In this document: piece after piece, positions 1 through 6,712 of the stretch | Position numbering within the stretch: position 1 is the first letter of the stretch | Layout of the letters: every line of letters begins with the position of its first letter | Source: Flavobacteriia bacterium | GTDB taxonomy: Bacteria > Bacteroidota > Bacteroidia > Flavobacteriales > Flavobacteriaceae | Reading direction: 5' to 3' | NCBI GenBank assembly: GCA_018500075.1 | Contig: JAHBAN010000086.1 | Coordinates: 1 to 8,776 of the forward strand | DNA length: 8,776 nt | The notes under the pieces: model-generated | The model's input: only the letters and a program-made list of their open reading frames with translations | Told to the model about the DNA's origin: nothing | The model's database searches: none | Translations under genes and position numbers: made by a program

Positions 1-333
1 GTGGCGGGGTTTACGAGCTTTATCAGCCACGCGGGCGGGCCGGCTGCGGCGGTTTATCTTCTCTCGCGCAGCCCGAGCAAGACCGAATATCAGGCCAGCA
101 CGGTGCTTGTCTTCTGGCTGATCAATCTTGCAAAGCTGGTGCCCTATGGGATGATGGGGATCTTCACGCCCGAGACGCTCAAGCTCGGCCTCCTCCTCGC
201 GCCTTTCGCGCTTTTGGGCGCATGGCTCGGCGTCAGGGCGCATTTTCTGATGGGCGAGCGGCTGTTCTTTGCGCTCACCTATGTTTTGCTCAGCGTGACG
301 GGCGTCAAGCTGGTCTGGGACGGGCTGAGCTAG
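1..333 (+). CDS. TauE/SafE-family membrane transporter, C-terminal part (5' end outside the window)
   Basis: This is the last 110 residues of a probable sulfite/organosulfonate exporter-type permease of the inner membrane. The start GFTSFISHAGGPAAAVYLL resembles the conserved glycine-rich segment that opens the second repeat of TauE/SafE proteins. It is followed by hydrophobic stretches at about residues 34-52, 62-76 and 85-103, ending in VLLSVTGVKLVWDGLS. Family members are usually about 240-270 residues, so roughly the N-terminal half lies upstream of the window. The GTG at base 1 is in frame but is most likely an internal valine codon, not the start. The gene converges on the minus-strand gene that ends at 379, with a 45-bp gap in which I see no clear terminator. 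The substrate cannot be told from this fragment; the family handles sulfite, sulfoacetate and other anions. Confidence 0.8.
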   Translation: MAGFTSFISHAGGPAAAVYLLSRSPSKTEYQASTVLVFWLINLAKLVPYGMMGIFTPETLKLGLLLAPFALLGAWLGVRAHFLMGERLFFALTYVLLSVTGVKLVWDGLS

Positions 334-378
334 GCTTTGATGGCGGCCTCAGGGGGCGCGGGGGCAAGGATCGCGGCT

Positions 379-696
379 TCAGGCATCATTTTCGCGGGCG
401 GGCAGGGCCTCGGCCAGCGTTTCAAACGCCTGACCGCTGGCCACAAGACAGGTGAGGCCGGTGGCTGTGGTGACTGTGATGGTCCATGTGCCGCTCTCGG
501 CGCTGGCAAAGACTTCCACCACCGCATTGTTGGCGCCAAGGCCGATAGACTGGCGCGTTTCGCCATAGGCGCTCGCAAGGCGGGCCACCACGGTGTCGCG
601 CGGGGCGCAGTTGGGGGCGGACTGGGCCAGAGCCGCAGGGGGCAAAAGCGCTGTGGCCGCGAGGGCAATCGCGAGGACAATACCGAACTTCTTCAT
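379..696 (-). CDS. Small exported protein of unknown function
   Basis: The gene encodes 105 residues. Residues 1-24 form a Sec signal peptide: MKK, a hydrophobic core, then AALA before Q25 as the likely cleavage site. The mature protein is therefore periplasmic, about 81 residues. It has two cysteines (C30 in PNCAPRD, C83 in LTCLVASG) that could form a disulfide, and conserved-looking segments YGETRQSIGL and NAVVEVFAS followed by a beta-strand-like run TWTITVTT. I recall similar small hypothetical proteins in Rhodobacterales but know of no function. The start at 696 is chosen over an upstream in-frame ATG at 753 because it begins the signal peptide directly and has a GGGAAAGG ribosome binding site about 6 bases upstream on the minus strand. 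It is divergent from the malyl-CoA thioesterase gene. A monocistronic unit is likely, since the next gene to the left faces it. Confidence 0.75.
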   Translation of the reverse strand: MKKFGIVLAIALAATALLPPAALAQSAPNCAPRDTVVARLASAYGETRQSIGLGANNAVVEVFASAESGTWTITVTTATGLTCLVASGQAFETLAEALPARENDA

Positions 697-937
697 AACC
701 AAACCTTTCCCAACGGCTTTTGCCGATGTGGGCTGAAACACGTCCTCTTGCACAGGGCTTCAGCGGGCTTTGCCGCTCTGAGCCTTGCAAATCATGGGCA
801 AACAGCCCTGAACAATTGGTTAACGGCGCGGGCGATCCGACAGTTTTTGAGATAAATTCTGCATTGCAGCACGTTTGGGCTTGAAGAAATCGCACAAAAA
901 ATGCCACATCTGCGCAACATTATTACTGGAGAGACTT
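697..937. promoter_or_regulatory. Divergent intergenic region between the small exported protein gene and the mcl2-like gene
   Basis: These 241 bases separate two divergent starts and must hold both promoters, but I could not assign convincing -35/-10 pairs. Visible structure: a short perfect palindrome CTGCATTGCAG at 859-869, a 7-bp inverted repeat (CAGGGCT at 753-759 with AGCCCTG at 804-810), and a locally AT-rich stretch at 842-930 next to the mcl2-like gene, unlike the GC-rich coding DNA. TTGCAAA at 785-791 is reminiscent of binding motifs described for short-chain acyl-CoA regulators (ScfR/RamB type). That resemblance is weak and from memory. Confidence 0.35.
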
Positions 938-1786
938 ATGGATATGCCCCGCCCCTACCGCTCGGTTCTTTATATTCCCGCCTCAAAAGAGCGCGCGCTT
1001 GACAAGGCCCGCGGGCTGGAGGTCGACGCGATCATCTTTGATCTGGAAGACGCGGTGACGCCGGAGGCCAAGGTCGAGGCGCGCGACACGCTCAAAGCCG
1101 CCTTGGCAGAGGGCGGCTATGGCGCACGGGCGCGCATCATCCGGCTCAACGGGCTGGACAGCGCTTGGGGGCGTGAGGATGCGGCGGCGATGAAAGACGC
1201 TGCGGCCGATGCTTTTCTTCTGCCCAAGGTCGGCTCGGCCGCCGATGTGGAGGCGCTCGCGGCGATCATTGGCGCGGACAAGGACATCTGGGCGATGATC
1301 GAGACGCCGATGGGCGTGCTCAACGCCGCCGAGATTGCGGCGCACCCCCAAATGAAGGGCTTTGTCGCCGGCACCAACGATCTCGCCAAGGAGCTGAACT
1401 GCCGCTTCCGCGCCGACCGTCTGCCAATGATCACCAGCCTGTCGATGATGCTTCTGGCGGCCAAGGCGCAGGGGATTGTCGCGATTGACGGCGTTTACAA
1501 CCAGTTCAAGGATGACGAGGGGCTTGCCGGCGAATGCGCGCAGGGCCGCGACATGGGCTTTGATGGCAAAACCCTCATTCACCCCGCGCAAATCGCGGTC
1601 TGCAACGCGGCCTTCTCGCCAAGTGCCGAAGAGATCGACCTTGCCAAGCGCCAGATCGCGGCCTTTGAAGAAACCGAGGCCGCAGGGCAGGGGGTTGCGG
1701 TTGTGGATGGTAAGATCGTGGAAAACCTGCATATTGAAACGGCGCGCAAAACCCTCGCTTTGGCGGAGGCGGTTGGCGCGCGCTAA
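938..1786 (+). CDS. mcl2: (3S)-malyl-CoA thioesterase, CitE/HpcH-aldolase superfamily
   Basis: It probably hydrolyses (3S)-malyl-CoA to L-malate and CoA in the cytoplasm, the last step of glyoxylate assimilation in the ethylmalonyl-CoA pathway. The 282 residues form one CitE-like TIM barrel: FDLEDAV (34-40), RLNG (69-72, CoA/substrate arginine), LLPKV (94-98), IETPMG (121-126, metal-binding glutamate), GTNDLAKEL (145-153, metal-binding aspartate region), a conserved aspartate at 184 in IDGVYN, and GKTLIHPAQI (210-219). The start RPYRSVLYIP and the length fit the R. sphaeroides thioesterase Mcl2 better than the malyl-CoA lyase Mcl1 (about 318 residues, different N-terminus). GGAGAG at 928-933 lies 4 bases before ATG 938 and 10 before an alternative ATG at 944, so the start could be two codons later. 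An upstream in-frame ATG at 875 lacks such a site. The next gene starts 12 bases after the stop. Lyase activity cannot be excluded from sequence alone. Confidence 0.85.
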   Translation: MDMPRPYRSVLYIPASKERALDKARGLEVDAIIFDLEDAVTPEAKVEARDTLKAALAEGGYGARARIIRLNGLDSAWGREDAAAMKDAAADAFLLPKVGSAADVEALAAIIGADKDIWAMIETPMGVLNAAEIAAHPQMKGFVAGTNDLAKELNCRFRADRLPMITSLSMMLLAAKAQGIVAIDGVYNQFKDDEGLAGECAQGRDMGFDGKTLIHPAQIAVCNAAFSPSAEEIDLAKRQIAAFEETEAAGQGVAVVDGKIVENLHIETARKTLALAEAVGAR

Positions 1787-1798
1787 CAGGAGGTTTTC

Positions 1799-2344
1799 AT
1801 GGCTCTACTTATACTCGGCGTCGCGCTCTGGGCGGGCGCACATCTTTTCAAGCGTCTCGCACCGGCCCAGCGCGCCGCTCTGGGCGACAGGGGCCGCGGG
1901 CTGATCGCGCTGGCGATTATTGGCTCGGTGGTCCTGATGGTGCTGGGCTATGGCAGAGCCGATGGCGCTGTGCTGTGGGGCCGTCACCCAGCAACAGTGG
2001 GCCTTAACAATCTCCTGATGATCCTCTCGGTCTATCTCTTCGCGGCGTCGGGGATGAAGACGGCTCTGGCGCGCAAGATGCGCCACCCGATGCTGGCGGC
2101 GGTGAAGACATGGGCGCTCGCGCATCTTCTGGTGAACGGGGATGTGCAGAGTTTCATCCTGTTTGGCGGCTTGCTGGGCTGGGCCGTGATCCAGATGATC
2201 AAGATCAACCGCGCCGCGCCCGAGTGGACTCCCCCCGCGCCCGCGCCGCTGAAAAAAGAAATCATGGCCGTCGCCGGCACGGTGCTTGTCTATGGCGCGA
2301 TCGCCATGGCGCACCTCTGGCTTGGCGTTAACCCTTTTGGATAA
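1799..2344 (+). CDS. NnrU-family integral membrane protein
   Basis: The 181 residues form a polytopic inner-membrane protein with hydrophobic segments at about 1-17, 33-51, 67-84, 103-135 (probably two helices) and 153-174. The family signature is visible as GRHPATVGLNN (61-71) and RHPMLAAVKTWALAHLLVNGD (95-115). Histidines H15, H63, H96 and H109 fall in or beside membrane segments and are candidate heme ligands. NnrU was named for a requirement in nitric oxide reductase expression or function in R. sphaeroides 2.4.3, and the plant relative Z-ISO is a heme-dependent zeta-carotene isomerase. No nitric oxide reductase or carotenoid gene is in this window, so the molecular role here is open. A strong AGGAGG (1788-1793) sits 5 bases before the ATG. 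The gene lies 12 bases after mcl2 and 7 before the DUF1737 gene, so it is surely co-transcribed. Confidence 0.88.
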   Translation: MALLILGVALWAGAHLFKRLAPAQRAALGDRGRGLIALAIIGSVVLMVLGYGRADGAVLWGRHPATVGLNNLLMILSVYLFAASGMKTALARKMRHPMLAAVKTWALAHLLVNGDVQSFILFGGLLGWAVIQMIKINRAAPEWTPPAPAPLKKEIMAVAGTVLVYGAIAMAHLWLGVNPFG

Positions 2345-2351
2345 AACACAG

Positions 2352-2555
2352 ATGAAACTCTACCGACTGCTCACAGAAGAAGACACATCGGCCTTTTGCC
2401 ACAAAGTCTCCGAAGCCCTCAGCAAGGGCTGGGAGCTTTACGGCAGCCCCACCTACGCCTGGGACCACGCCGCAAGCGTCATGCGCTGCGGGCAGGCTGT
2501 GACCAAAGATGTGGACGTGGAGTATACCCCCGATATGAAGCTGGGAGCGCAGTAA
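2352..2555 (+). CDS. DUF1737 domain protein, small and soluble
   Basis: This 67-residue protein is essentially a single DUF1737 domain: MKLYRLLTEEDTSAFCHKV, then ALSKGWELYGSPTY (the most recognisable segment), then a charged tail ending KLGAQ. There is no signal peptide or membrane segment, so it should be cytoplasmic. No biochemical function is known to me for the domain. It has two cysteines (C16, C47) with no metal motif. ATG 2352 follows the NnrU stop by 7 bases. There is only a weak ribosome binding site (GGAT around 2339-2342), which suggests translation coupled to the upstream gene; an upstream in-frame ATG at 2286 would overlap the NnrU coding region by 59 bases and add non-family residues. 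The mch gene starts one base after this stop. The position between two ethylmalonyl-CoA pathway genes is the only clue to its role. Confidence 0.85.
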   Translation: MKLYRLLTEEDTSAFCHKVSEALSKGWELYGSPTYAWDHAASVMRCGQAVTKDVDVEYTPDMKLGAQ

Positions 2556-2556
2556 T

Positions 2557-3588
2557 ATGTCAAAGACCAACGCAGGCCGCTTTTTTGAGGATTATACACT
2601 GGGCGAGGTGATCGAGCACGCGGTGCCGCGCACTGTGGGCGAGGGCGAGCGCGCGCTCTATCATGCGCTCTACCCGGCGCGCCATGCGCTCTATTCCTCC
2701 GATGTCTTTGCCGCGCAGTGCGGGCTGGAAGGCTCCCCGATCGATGACTTGGCGGCCTTCCATGTGGTCTTTGGCAAGACCGTGCCCGATATTTCGCTCA
2801 ATGCGGTGGCCAATCTCGGCTATGCCGAGGGGCGCTGGCTGTTGCCGGTCTATCCGGGCGATACGCTGCGCGCGGTCTCCGAGGTGATTGGCCTGAAGCA
2901 AAACAGCAACGGCAAAACAGGCGTTGTCTGGGTGCGCACCACGGGGCTTAACCAGATGGAAGAACCTGTCCTGAGCTATGTGCGCTGGGTGATGGTGCGC
3001 AAGGGCAATCTCGATGCGCCTGCCCCCGAGACCCATGTGCCCGAGCTGGCGAATGTGATTGCGCCCGAGGATCTGGTGATCCCCGAGGGGCTGGACTTTA
3101 GCGGCTATGACTTTGCGCTGGCCGGCGAGCCGCACCGCTGGGGCGATTATGCGGTGGGCGAAAAGATCGACCATGTCGACGGTGTCACCATCGAGGAAGC
3201 CGAGCATATGCTCGCCACGCGCCTCTGGCAAAACACCGCCAAGGTGCATTTTGACGCAACCTTCCGCCCTGATGGCCAGCGGCTGATCTATGGCGGCCAT
3301 ATTATCTCGATGGCGCGCGCGCTCAGTTTCAACGGGCTGGCCAATGCGCAGATGATTGTCGGTCTCAACGGCGGGGCGCACGCCAACCCCTGTTTCAGCG
3401 GGCTGACGGTCAAGGCGTGGTCTGAAGTGCTCGACAAGGCCGAGACAGGCGCGCCCGGTGTGGGGGCGCTTCGCCTGCGGCTTGTCGCGGTGAGCGCAGA
3501 TGCGCCCCAGACGCTCAAGGACGCGGACGGAAAATACCTTCCCCACGTTCTGCTTGACCTTGATTACTGGGCGTTGATCCCGCTCTGA
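2557..3588 (+). CDS. mch: Mesaconyl-CoA hydratase, MaoC/hotdog fold
   Basis: It hydrates mesaconyl-C1-CoA to (2R,3S)-beta-methylmalyl-CoA, the penultimate C5 step of the ethylmalonyl-CoA pathway, in the cytoplasm. The 343 residues match the length of the characterised R. sphaeroides enzyme. The protein has two hotdog domains: an N-terminal one with FEDYTLGEVIEH (10-21), FGKTVPDISLNAVANLGYA (72-90) and YPGDTL (99-104), and a C-terminal one with GEKIDHVDGVTIEEAEHM (201-218), TRLWQNTAKVHFD (221-233) and YGGHIISMARALSFNGLANA (245-264). KTGVVWV (120-126) and SYVRWVMVRK (140-149) lie between. GGGAG (2543-2547) lies 9 bases before the ATG. It is the last gene of the mcl2-nnrU-DUF1737-mch run; the next gene, sdhC, starts 187 bases later behind its own control region. 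No truncation or oddity was seen. A related MaoC-family acyl-CoA hydratase is the only realistic alternative. Confidence 0.9.
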   Translation: MSKTNAGRFFEDYTLGEVIEHAVPRTVGEGERALYHALYPARHALYSSDVFAAQCGLEGSPIDDLAAFHVVFGKTVPDISLNAVANLGYAEGRWLLPVYPGDTLRAVSEVIGLKQNSNGKTGVVWVRTTGLNQMEEPVLSYVRWVMVRKGNLDAPAPETHVPELANVIAPEDLVIPEGLDFSGYDFALAGEPHRWGDYAVGEKIDHVDGVTIEEAEHMLATRLWQNTAKVHFDATFRPDGQRLIYGGHIISMARALSFNGLANAQMIVGLNGGAHANPCFSGLTVKAWSEVLDKAETGAPGVGALRLRLVAVSADAPQTLKDADGKYLPHVLLDLDYWALIPL

Positions 3589-3598
3589 GACGGCTTAT

Positions 3599-3633
3599 TT
3601 TGTGATCACGCTTTTAATAAGTGTGATCACAAA
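3599..3633. promoter_or_regulatory. 35-bp near-perfect palindrome upstream of sdhC, probable operator
   Basis: TTTGTGATCACGCTT (3599-3613) is mirrored by AAGTGTGATCACAAA (3619-3633) around a 5-base centre TTAAT. 14 of 15 positions pair, and the exception (3610 with 3622) is a G:T wobble. Each arm itself contains the palindrome GTGATCAC, and the right arm holds a full TGTGATCACA, so the site is two palindromic boxes 24 bp apart centre to centre. An intrinsic terminator is unlikely on the plus strand because the right arm ends in AAA with no T run. A paired operator for a dimeric regulator is more likely. In R. sphaeroides a regulator called AkgR is reported to control TCA-cycle genes including sdh. 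I do not recall its motif well enough to assign it here. Confidence 0.6.
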
Positions 3634-3684
3634 TGCGGTTTTCTCGCCCTTTGCGACAAAAAAGCAGGTCTGATCTGCGTCTCT

Positions 3685-3715
3685 TTGCGTGACTCTGCCT
3701 GCAAATTCGTTATCA
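3685..3715 (+). promoter_or_regulatory. Possible sdhC promoter
   Basis: TTGCGT at 3685-3690 could be a -35 box, with CGTTAT at 3708-3713 (17-bp spacing) or TTATCA at 3710-3715 as a -10. A transcript would then start near 3720 and have a leader of about 55 bases before the sdhC ATG. The palindrome at 3599-3633 would lie about 90-120 bases upstream of the start, an arrangement more typical of activation than repression. The match to consensus is only moderate, and a promoter elsewhere between 3634 and 3770 is equally possible. Confidence 0.25.
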
Positions 3716-3775
3716 AAGGTGTAACGTGTGCAAAGGTATAGGCTTCGCACGCATCTGAGAAGAGGATCTACTCAT

Positions 3776-4159
3776 ATGGCCAATGGCAAACCCGTAGAGC
3801 GCCCGCTTTCGCCGCATTTGACGATTTATCGCCCGCAGCTCACATCTATCACCTCGATTCTGACACGGATCACAGGCAATGCGCTGATCATCTCGGCTGT
3901 GCTTGTCGTCTGGTGGCTTCTGGCGGCGGCGGTCGGCCCCGCCTATTACGATATCGCCACTGCGGTCCTGACCTCTTGGTTTGGTGACATCGTTATGAGC
4001 CTTTCGGTTCTGGGCGTCTGGTATCACTATCTCGCAGGGCTGCGGCATCTTTACTTTGATGCGGGGCACGGCCTTGACATCCCGACCGCCGAAAAGCTCG
4101 GCTGGGCCTGCCTGATCGGGTCGGTCGGTCTCACCGTCATCACTTTGATCATTGTATAA
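3776..4159 (+). CDS. sdhC: Succinate dehydrogenase cytochrome b556 subunit
   Basis: This is the larger of the two membrane anchors of complex II, binding heme b with SdhD and forming part of the ubiquinone site. The 127 residues contain the signature RPLSPHLTIYRP (9-20) and SILTRITG (27-34), then three transmembrane helices at about 32-53, 64-90 and 107-127. Key residues align without offset to E. coli SdhC: S27 and R31 (quinone site) and H84 in WYHYLAGLRH (heme ligand), with R90 and H91 also kept. The start at 3776 gives the usual MANGKPVERP N-terminus and has GAGAAGAGGA centred about 10 bases upstream. A more distal in-frame ATG at 3728 would add 16 arginine-rich residues foreign to the family. 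It heads the sdh operon; sdhD starts 12 bases after its stop. Confidence 0.96.
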   Translation: MANGKPVERPLSPHLTIYRPQLTSITSILTRITGNALIISAVLVVWWLLAAAVGPAYYDIATAVLTSWFGDIVMSLSVLGVWYHYLAGLRHLYFDAGHGLDIPTAEKLGWACLIGSVGLTVITLIIV

Positions 4160-4171
4160 GGGGAGCGGGAT

Positions 4172-4543
4172 ATGCGGTATTTGACAGCTCGTAAACGCGC
4201 AGAAGGCAAAGGCTCGGCCCATCACGGAGCCGAGCACCACTGGTCCATGCAGGTGAGCGCCGTGGGCCTTGCCCTTGTTGTGCCGGCCTTTCTCTTTATC
4301 ATCGGGCGCGCGCTGGGCAGCAGCCACGCCGAGGTGCTGGCCACCTTCCAAAGCCCCTTTGTTGTGATCATTGTCGGGCTGACGCTTTTCATCGGTCTCA
4401 ATCATGCGCGCAAGGGCGCGACCATCATGATCGAGGATTATACGCAGGGCACGACCCGCAAGGGGCTGATCATTTTTGTGACGGCTCTCACCTATTTGAT
4501 GACGGCCACAGCGCTCTATGCGCTGGCCAAACTCGCGCTGTAA
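4172..4543 (+). CDS. sdhD: Succinate dehydrogenase hydrophobic membrane anchor subunit
   Basis: This is the second membrane anchor of complex II. The 123 residues start with MRYLTARKRAEGKGSAHHGA, the polar N-terminus common in alphaproteobacterial SdhD, then HHWSMQVSAVG (22-32) and three helices at about 27-47, 61-80 and 98-121. The pattern GLNHARKGATIMIEDY places H78 eleven residues before D89-Y90, the same spacing as E. coli H71 (heme ligand) and D82-Y83 (quinone site), so both functions look intact. AAGGGGAG runs straight from the sdhC stop to about 7 bases before the ATG. The stop is followed 13 bases later by sdhA. Length and composition are ordinary for the family. Confidence 0.95.
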   Translation: MRYLTARKRAEGKGSAHHGAEHHWSMQVSAVGLALVVPAFLFIIGRALGSSHAEVLATFQSPFVVIIVGLTLFIGLNHARKGATIMIEDYTQGTTRKGLIIFVTALTYLMTATALYALAKLAL

Positions 4544-4556
4544 GGACATTTTGACC

Positions 4557-6362
4557 ATGGCTGAATACGAATACGAAACCCACGATTATGACGTTGTTGT
4601 TGTCGGTGCGGGCGGCGCGGGCTTGCGCGCCACTCTGGGTATGGCCGAGCAAGGTCTGCGCACCGCCTGCGTGACCAAGGTTTTCCCGACACGCTCCCAT
4701 ACGGTTGCGGCGCAGGGCGGTATTGCCGCCTCGCTCTCCAACATGGGGCCGGATCACTGGCAGTGGCATATGTATGACACGGTCAAAGGCTCAGACTGGC
4801 TCGGCGACACCGACGCCATGGAATATCTCGCCCGCGAGGCCCCCAAGGCGGTCTATGAGCTTGAGCACTACGGCGTGCCGTTTTCGCGCACCGAAGAGGG
4901 CAAGATCTATCAGCGCCCCTTCGGCGGCCACACAACAGAGTTTGGCGAAGGCCCCGCCGTGCAGCGCACCTGCGCCGCAGCCGACCGCACAGGCCACGCC
5001 ATTTTGCACACGCTCTATGGCCAAAGCCTCAAGAACAACGCCGAATTCTATATCGAGTATTTCGCGATCGACCTCGTGATGTCCGAGGACGGGCAGTGTC
5101 AGGGCGTTGTCTGCTGGAAGCTCGATGACGGCACAATGCACGTCTTCAACGCCAAGATGGTCGTTCTGGCCACAGGCGGCTACGGGCGGGCCTATTTCTC
5201 GGCCACATCGGCGCACACCTGCACGGGGGATGGCGGCGGAATGGTCGCACGCGCCGGCCTTGCGCTTCAGGATATGGAATTTGTCCAGTTCCACCCCACC
5301 GGCATTTACGGTTCGGGCTGTCTGATCACCGAGGGCGCCCGCGGCGAAGGCGGCTATCTGACCAACTCCGAGGGCGAGCGCTTCATGGAGCGCTACGCCC
5401 CGCAATATAAAGACCTTGCGCCGCGCGACTATGTCTCGCGCTCCATGACCATGGAAATCCGCGAGGGCCGTGGCGTGGGTGCTGAGGGCGACCATATTCA
5501 CCTCAACCTCTCCCATCTCCCCGCCGAAGCGCTGGCCGAGCGCCTGCCGGGCATCTCGGAATCCGCCAAGATTTTTGCCGGTGTCGATGTCACCAAAGAG
5601 CCGATCCCTGTGATCCCGACGGTGCATTACAACATGGGCGGCGTGCCAACGAACTACTGGGGCGAGGTGATCAACCCGACCAAGAAAGACGCAAACGCCA
5701 TCGTGCCGGGCCTTATGGCTGTGGGCGAGGCGGGCTGCGCAAGCGTGCACGGGGCCAACCGCCTCGGCTCCAACTCGCTGATTGACCTTGTGGTCTTTGG
5801 CCGCGCCGCCGCGATCCGCGCGGGGCAGATTGTCGACGCCGATGCGCCCAACCCCGAGCTGAACAAAGCCTCTGTCGATGCGGCCTTTGCCCGCTTTGAC
5901 GGTCTGCGCCACGCCAAAGGCACAACCGGCACCGCCGAGCTGCGCCTTGAGATGCAAAAAACCATGCAGGCCGATGCGGCGGTGTTCCGCACCTCCAAGA
6001 CGCTGTCTGAAGGGGTCGAGAAAATGGCCGCGATTGCGGGCAAACAGGACGATCTGAAAGTCACCGACCGCTCGCTGGTCTGGAACTCCGATCTCATGGA
6101 AACGCTCGAGCTGACCAACCTCATGCCCAACGCTTTGGCCACGATTGCCGGTGCCGAGGCCCGCAAGGAGAGCCGCGGCGCGCACGCGCATGAAGATTTC
6201 TCCAGCCGCGACGATGACAACTGGCGGGTGCACACCATCGCCCATCTTGAGGGCAATGATGTGAAGCTGAGCTATCGTGACGTCGGCAAAACGCCCCTCA
6301 CGAGCGAAAAAGACGGCGGCATCAGCCTCAAGCGGATCGCTCCGAAAGAGCGGACGTTCTGA
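4557..6362 (+). CDS. sdhA: Succinate dehydrogenase flavoprotein subunit
   Basis: This is the catalytic subunit of complex II. It oxidises succinate to fumarate and passes electrons through FAD to SdhB on the cytoplasmic face of the inner membrane. The 601 residues fit the family. Visible in order: the dinucleotide fold DYDVVVVGAGGAGLRA (10-25); SHTVAAQGG with H48, the covalent FAD attachment histidine; FHPTG near 245-249; TEGARGEGGYL near 258-268; RDYVSRS near 290 with the active-site arginine; HYNMGG near 357; HGANRLGSNSL near 398-408, including the substrate arginine; and the C-terminal helical domain ending DGGISLKRIAPKERTF. ATG 4557 gives MAEYEYETHDYD and has AAGGA at 4542-4546. An in-frame ATG at 4518 would overlap sdhD and is rejected. 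The stop TGA (6360-6362) shares its A with the ATG of the next gene. Confidence 0.98.
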   Translation: MAEYEYETHDYDVVVVGAGGAGLRATLGMAEQGLRTACVTKVFPTRSHTVAAQGGIAASLSNMGPDHWQWHMYDTVKGSDWLGDTDAMEYLAREAPKAVYELEHYGVPFSRTEEGKIYQRPFGGHTTEFGEGPAVQRTCAAADRTGHAILHTLYGQSLKNNAEFYIEYFAIDLVMSEDGQCQGVVCWKLDDGTMHVFNAKMVVLATGGYGRAYFSATSAHTCTGDGGGMVARAGLALQDMEFVQFHPTGIYGSGCLITEGARGEGGYLTNSEGERFMERYAPQYKDLAPRDYVSRSMTMEIREGRGVGAEGDHIHLNLSHLPAEALAERLPGISESAKIFAGVDVTKEPIPVIPTVHYNMGGVPTNYWGEVINPTKKDANAIVPGLMAVGEAGCASVHGANRLGSNSLIDLVVFGRAAAIRAGQIVDADAPNPELNKASVDAAFARFDGLRHAKGTTGTAELRLEMQKTMQADAAVFRTSKTLSEGVEKMAAIAGKQDDLKVTDRSLVWNSDLMETLELTNLMPNALATIAGAEARKESRGAHAHEDFSSRDDDNWRVHTIAHLEGNDVKLSYRDVGKTPLTSEKDGGISLKRIAPKERTF

Positions 6363-6700
6363 TGAAGCTGACGGCGGCATATCTTGCTGGCGCACTGGCC
6401 CTGCTCGCAGGCTGTGACACGGCCCAACAGGCTGTGGACGATGCGGCGCGCCTGACGGCGAAAGCCACGGTGGAAAAGGTTCTGACGGCGCATCTGCCCG
6501 AGAGCCTGCCGGCCAAGCTGGTGACGCCCTATTCCGGCTGCGTCATCGACAACGCAAGCGCAAACGAGCTGTTCAAGCTCAGCCGCGCCTCGATCACGGG
6601 TGTTGAGCCCAGCACAATCGGCTTGGTGACGGATATTATCCAGCGCCCCGCCACAACCAAATGTATTGCCAGGGCCTCGACCGGCCTCTTGGCCTCCTAA
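6362..6700 (+). CDS. Small predicted lipoprotein encoded inside the sdh operon
   Basis: The protein has 112 residues and a type II signal peptide: MKLTAAYLAGALALLAGC with lipobox LAGC (15-18), so C18 would be lipidated. D19 follows directly; in enterobacteria an aspartate at +2 keeps lipoproteins in the inner membrane, but whether that rule holds here is unknown. The mature part (about 95 residues) has an alanine-rich, probably helical region (20-45), then PYSGCVIDN and a C-terminal part ATTKCIARA. C60 and C101 could form a disulfide. I recognise no named domain. It overlaps the sdhA stop by one base (TGATG) with no strong ribosome binding site, so translation is probably coupled to sdhA, and sdhB starts 12 bases after its stop. 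I recall extra small genes between sdhA and sdhB in other Rhodobacterales. A role in complex II assembly or retention is only an inference from position. Confidence 0.8.
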   Translation: MKLTAAYLAGALALLAGCDTAQQAVDDAARLTAKATVEKVLTAHLPESLPAKLVTPYSGCVIDNASANELFKLSRASITGVEPSTIGLVTDIIQRPATTKCIARASTGLLAS

Positions 6701-6712
6701 AGGAGAAAACGG

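Noticed and set aside
1..3. GTG at base 1 as a true start codon
   Set aside because: The translation begins inside a conserved TauE/SafE segment and the product would be half the family length, so the gene is cut by the window edge.
983..1732. 249-codon open frame on the minus strand opposite the mcl2-like gene
   Set aside because: It overlaps a gene with all family motifs and has no ribosome binding site or domain of its own that I can see.
938..1786. Malyl-CoA lyase (mcl1) or citrate lyase beta subunit (citE)
   Set aside because: Length and the RPYRSVLYIP N-terminus fit the thioesterase type, and there are no citrate lyase alpha or gamma genes nearby. Lyase activity is still not strictly excluded.
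2560..3546. 328-codon open frame on the minus strand opposite mch
   Set aside because: Composition (Arg/His/Gly-rich) and complete overlap with mch mark it as a shadow.
3599..3633. Intrinsic terminator after mch
   Set aside because: The stem is AT-rich at its base, the right arm ends in AAA, and no T run follows on the plus strand.
4791..6395. 534-codon open frame on the minus strand opposite sdhA
   Set aside because: It is antisense to a clear sdhA, its translation is rich in His/Arg/Gly with no family features, and long antisense frames are common in GC-rich DNA.
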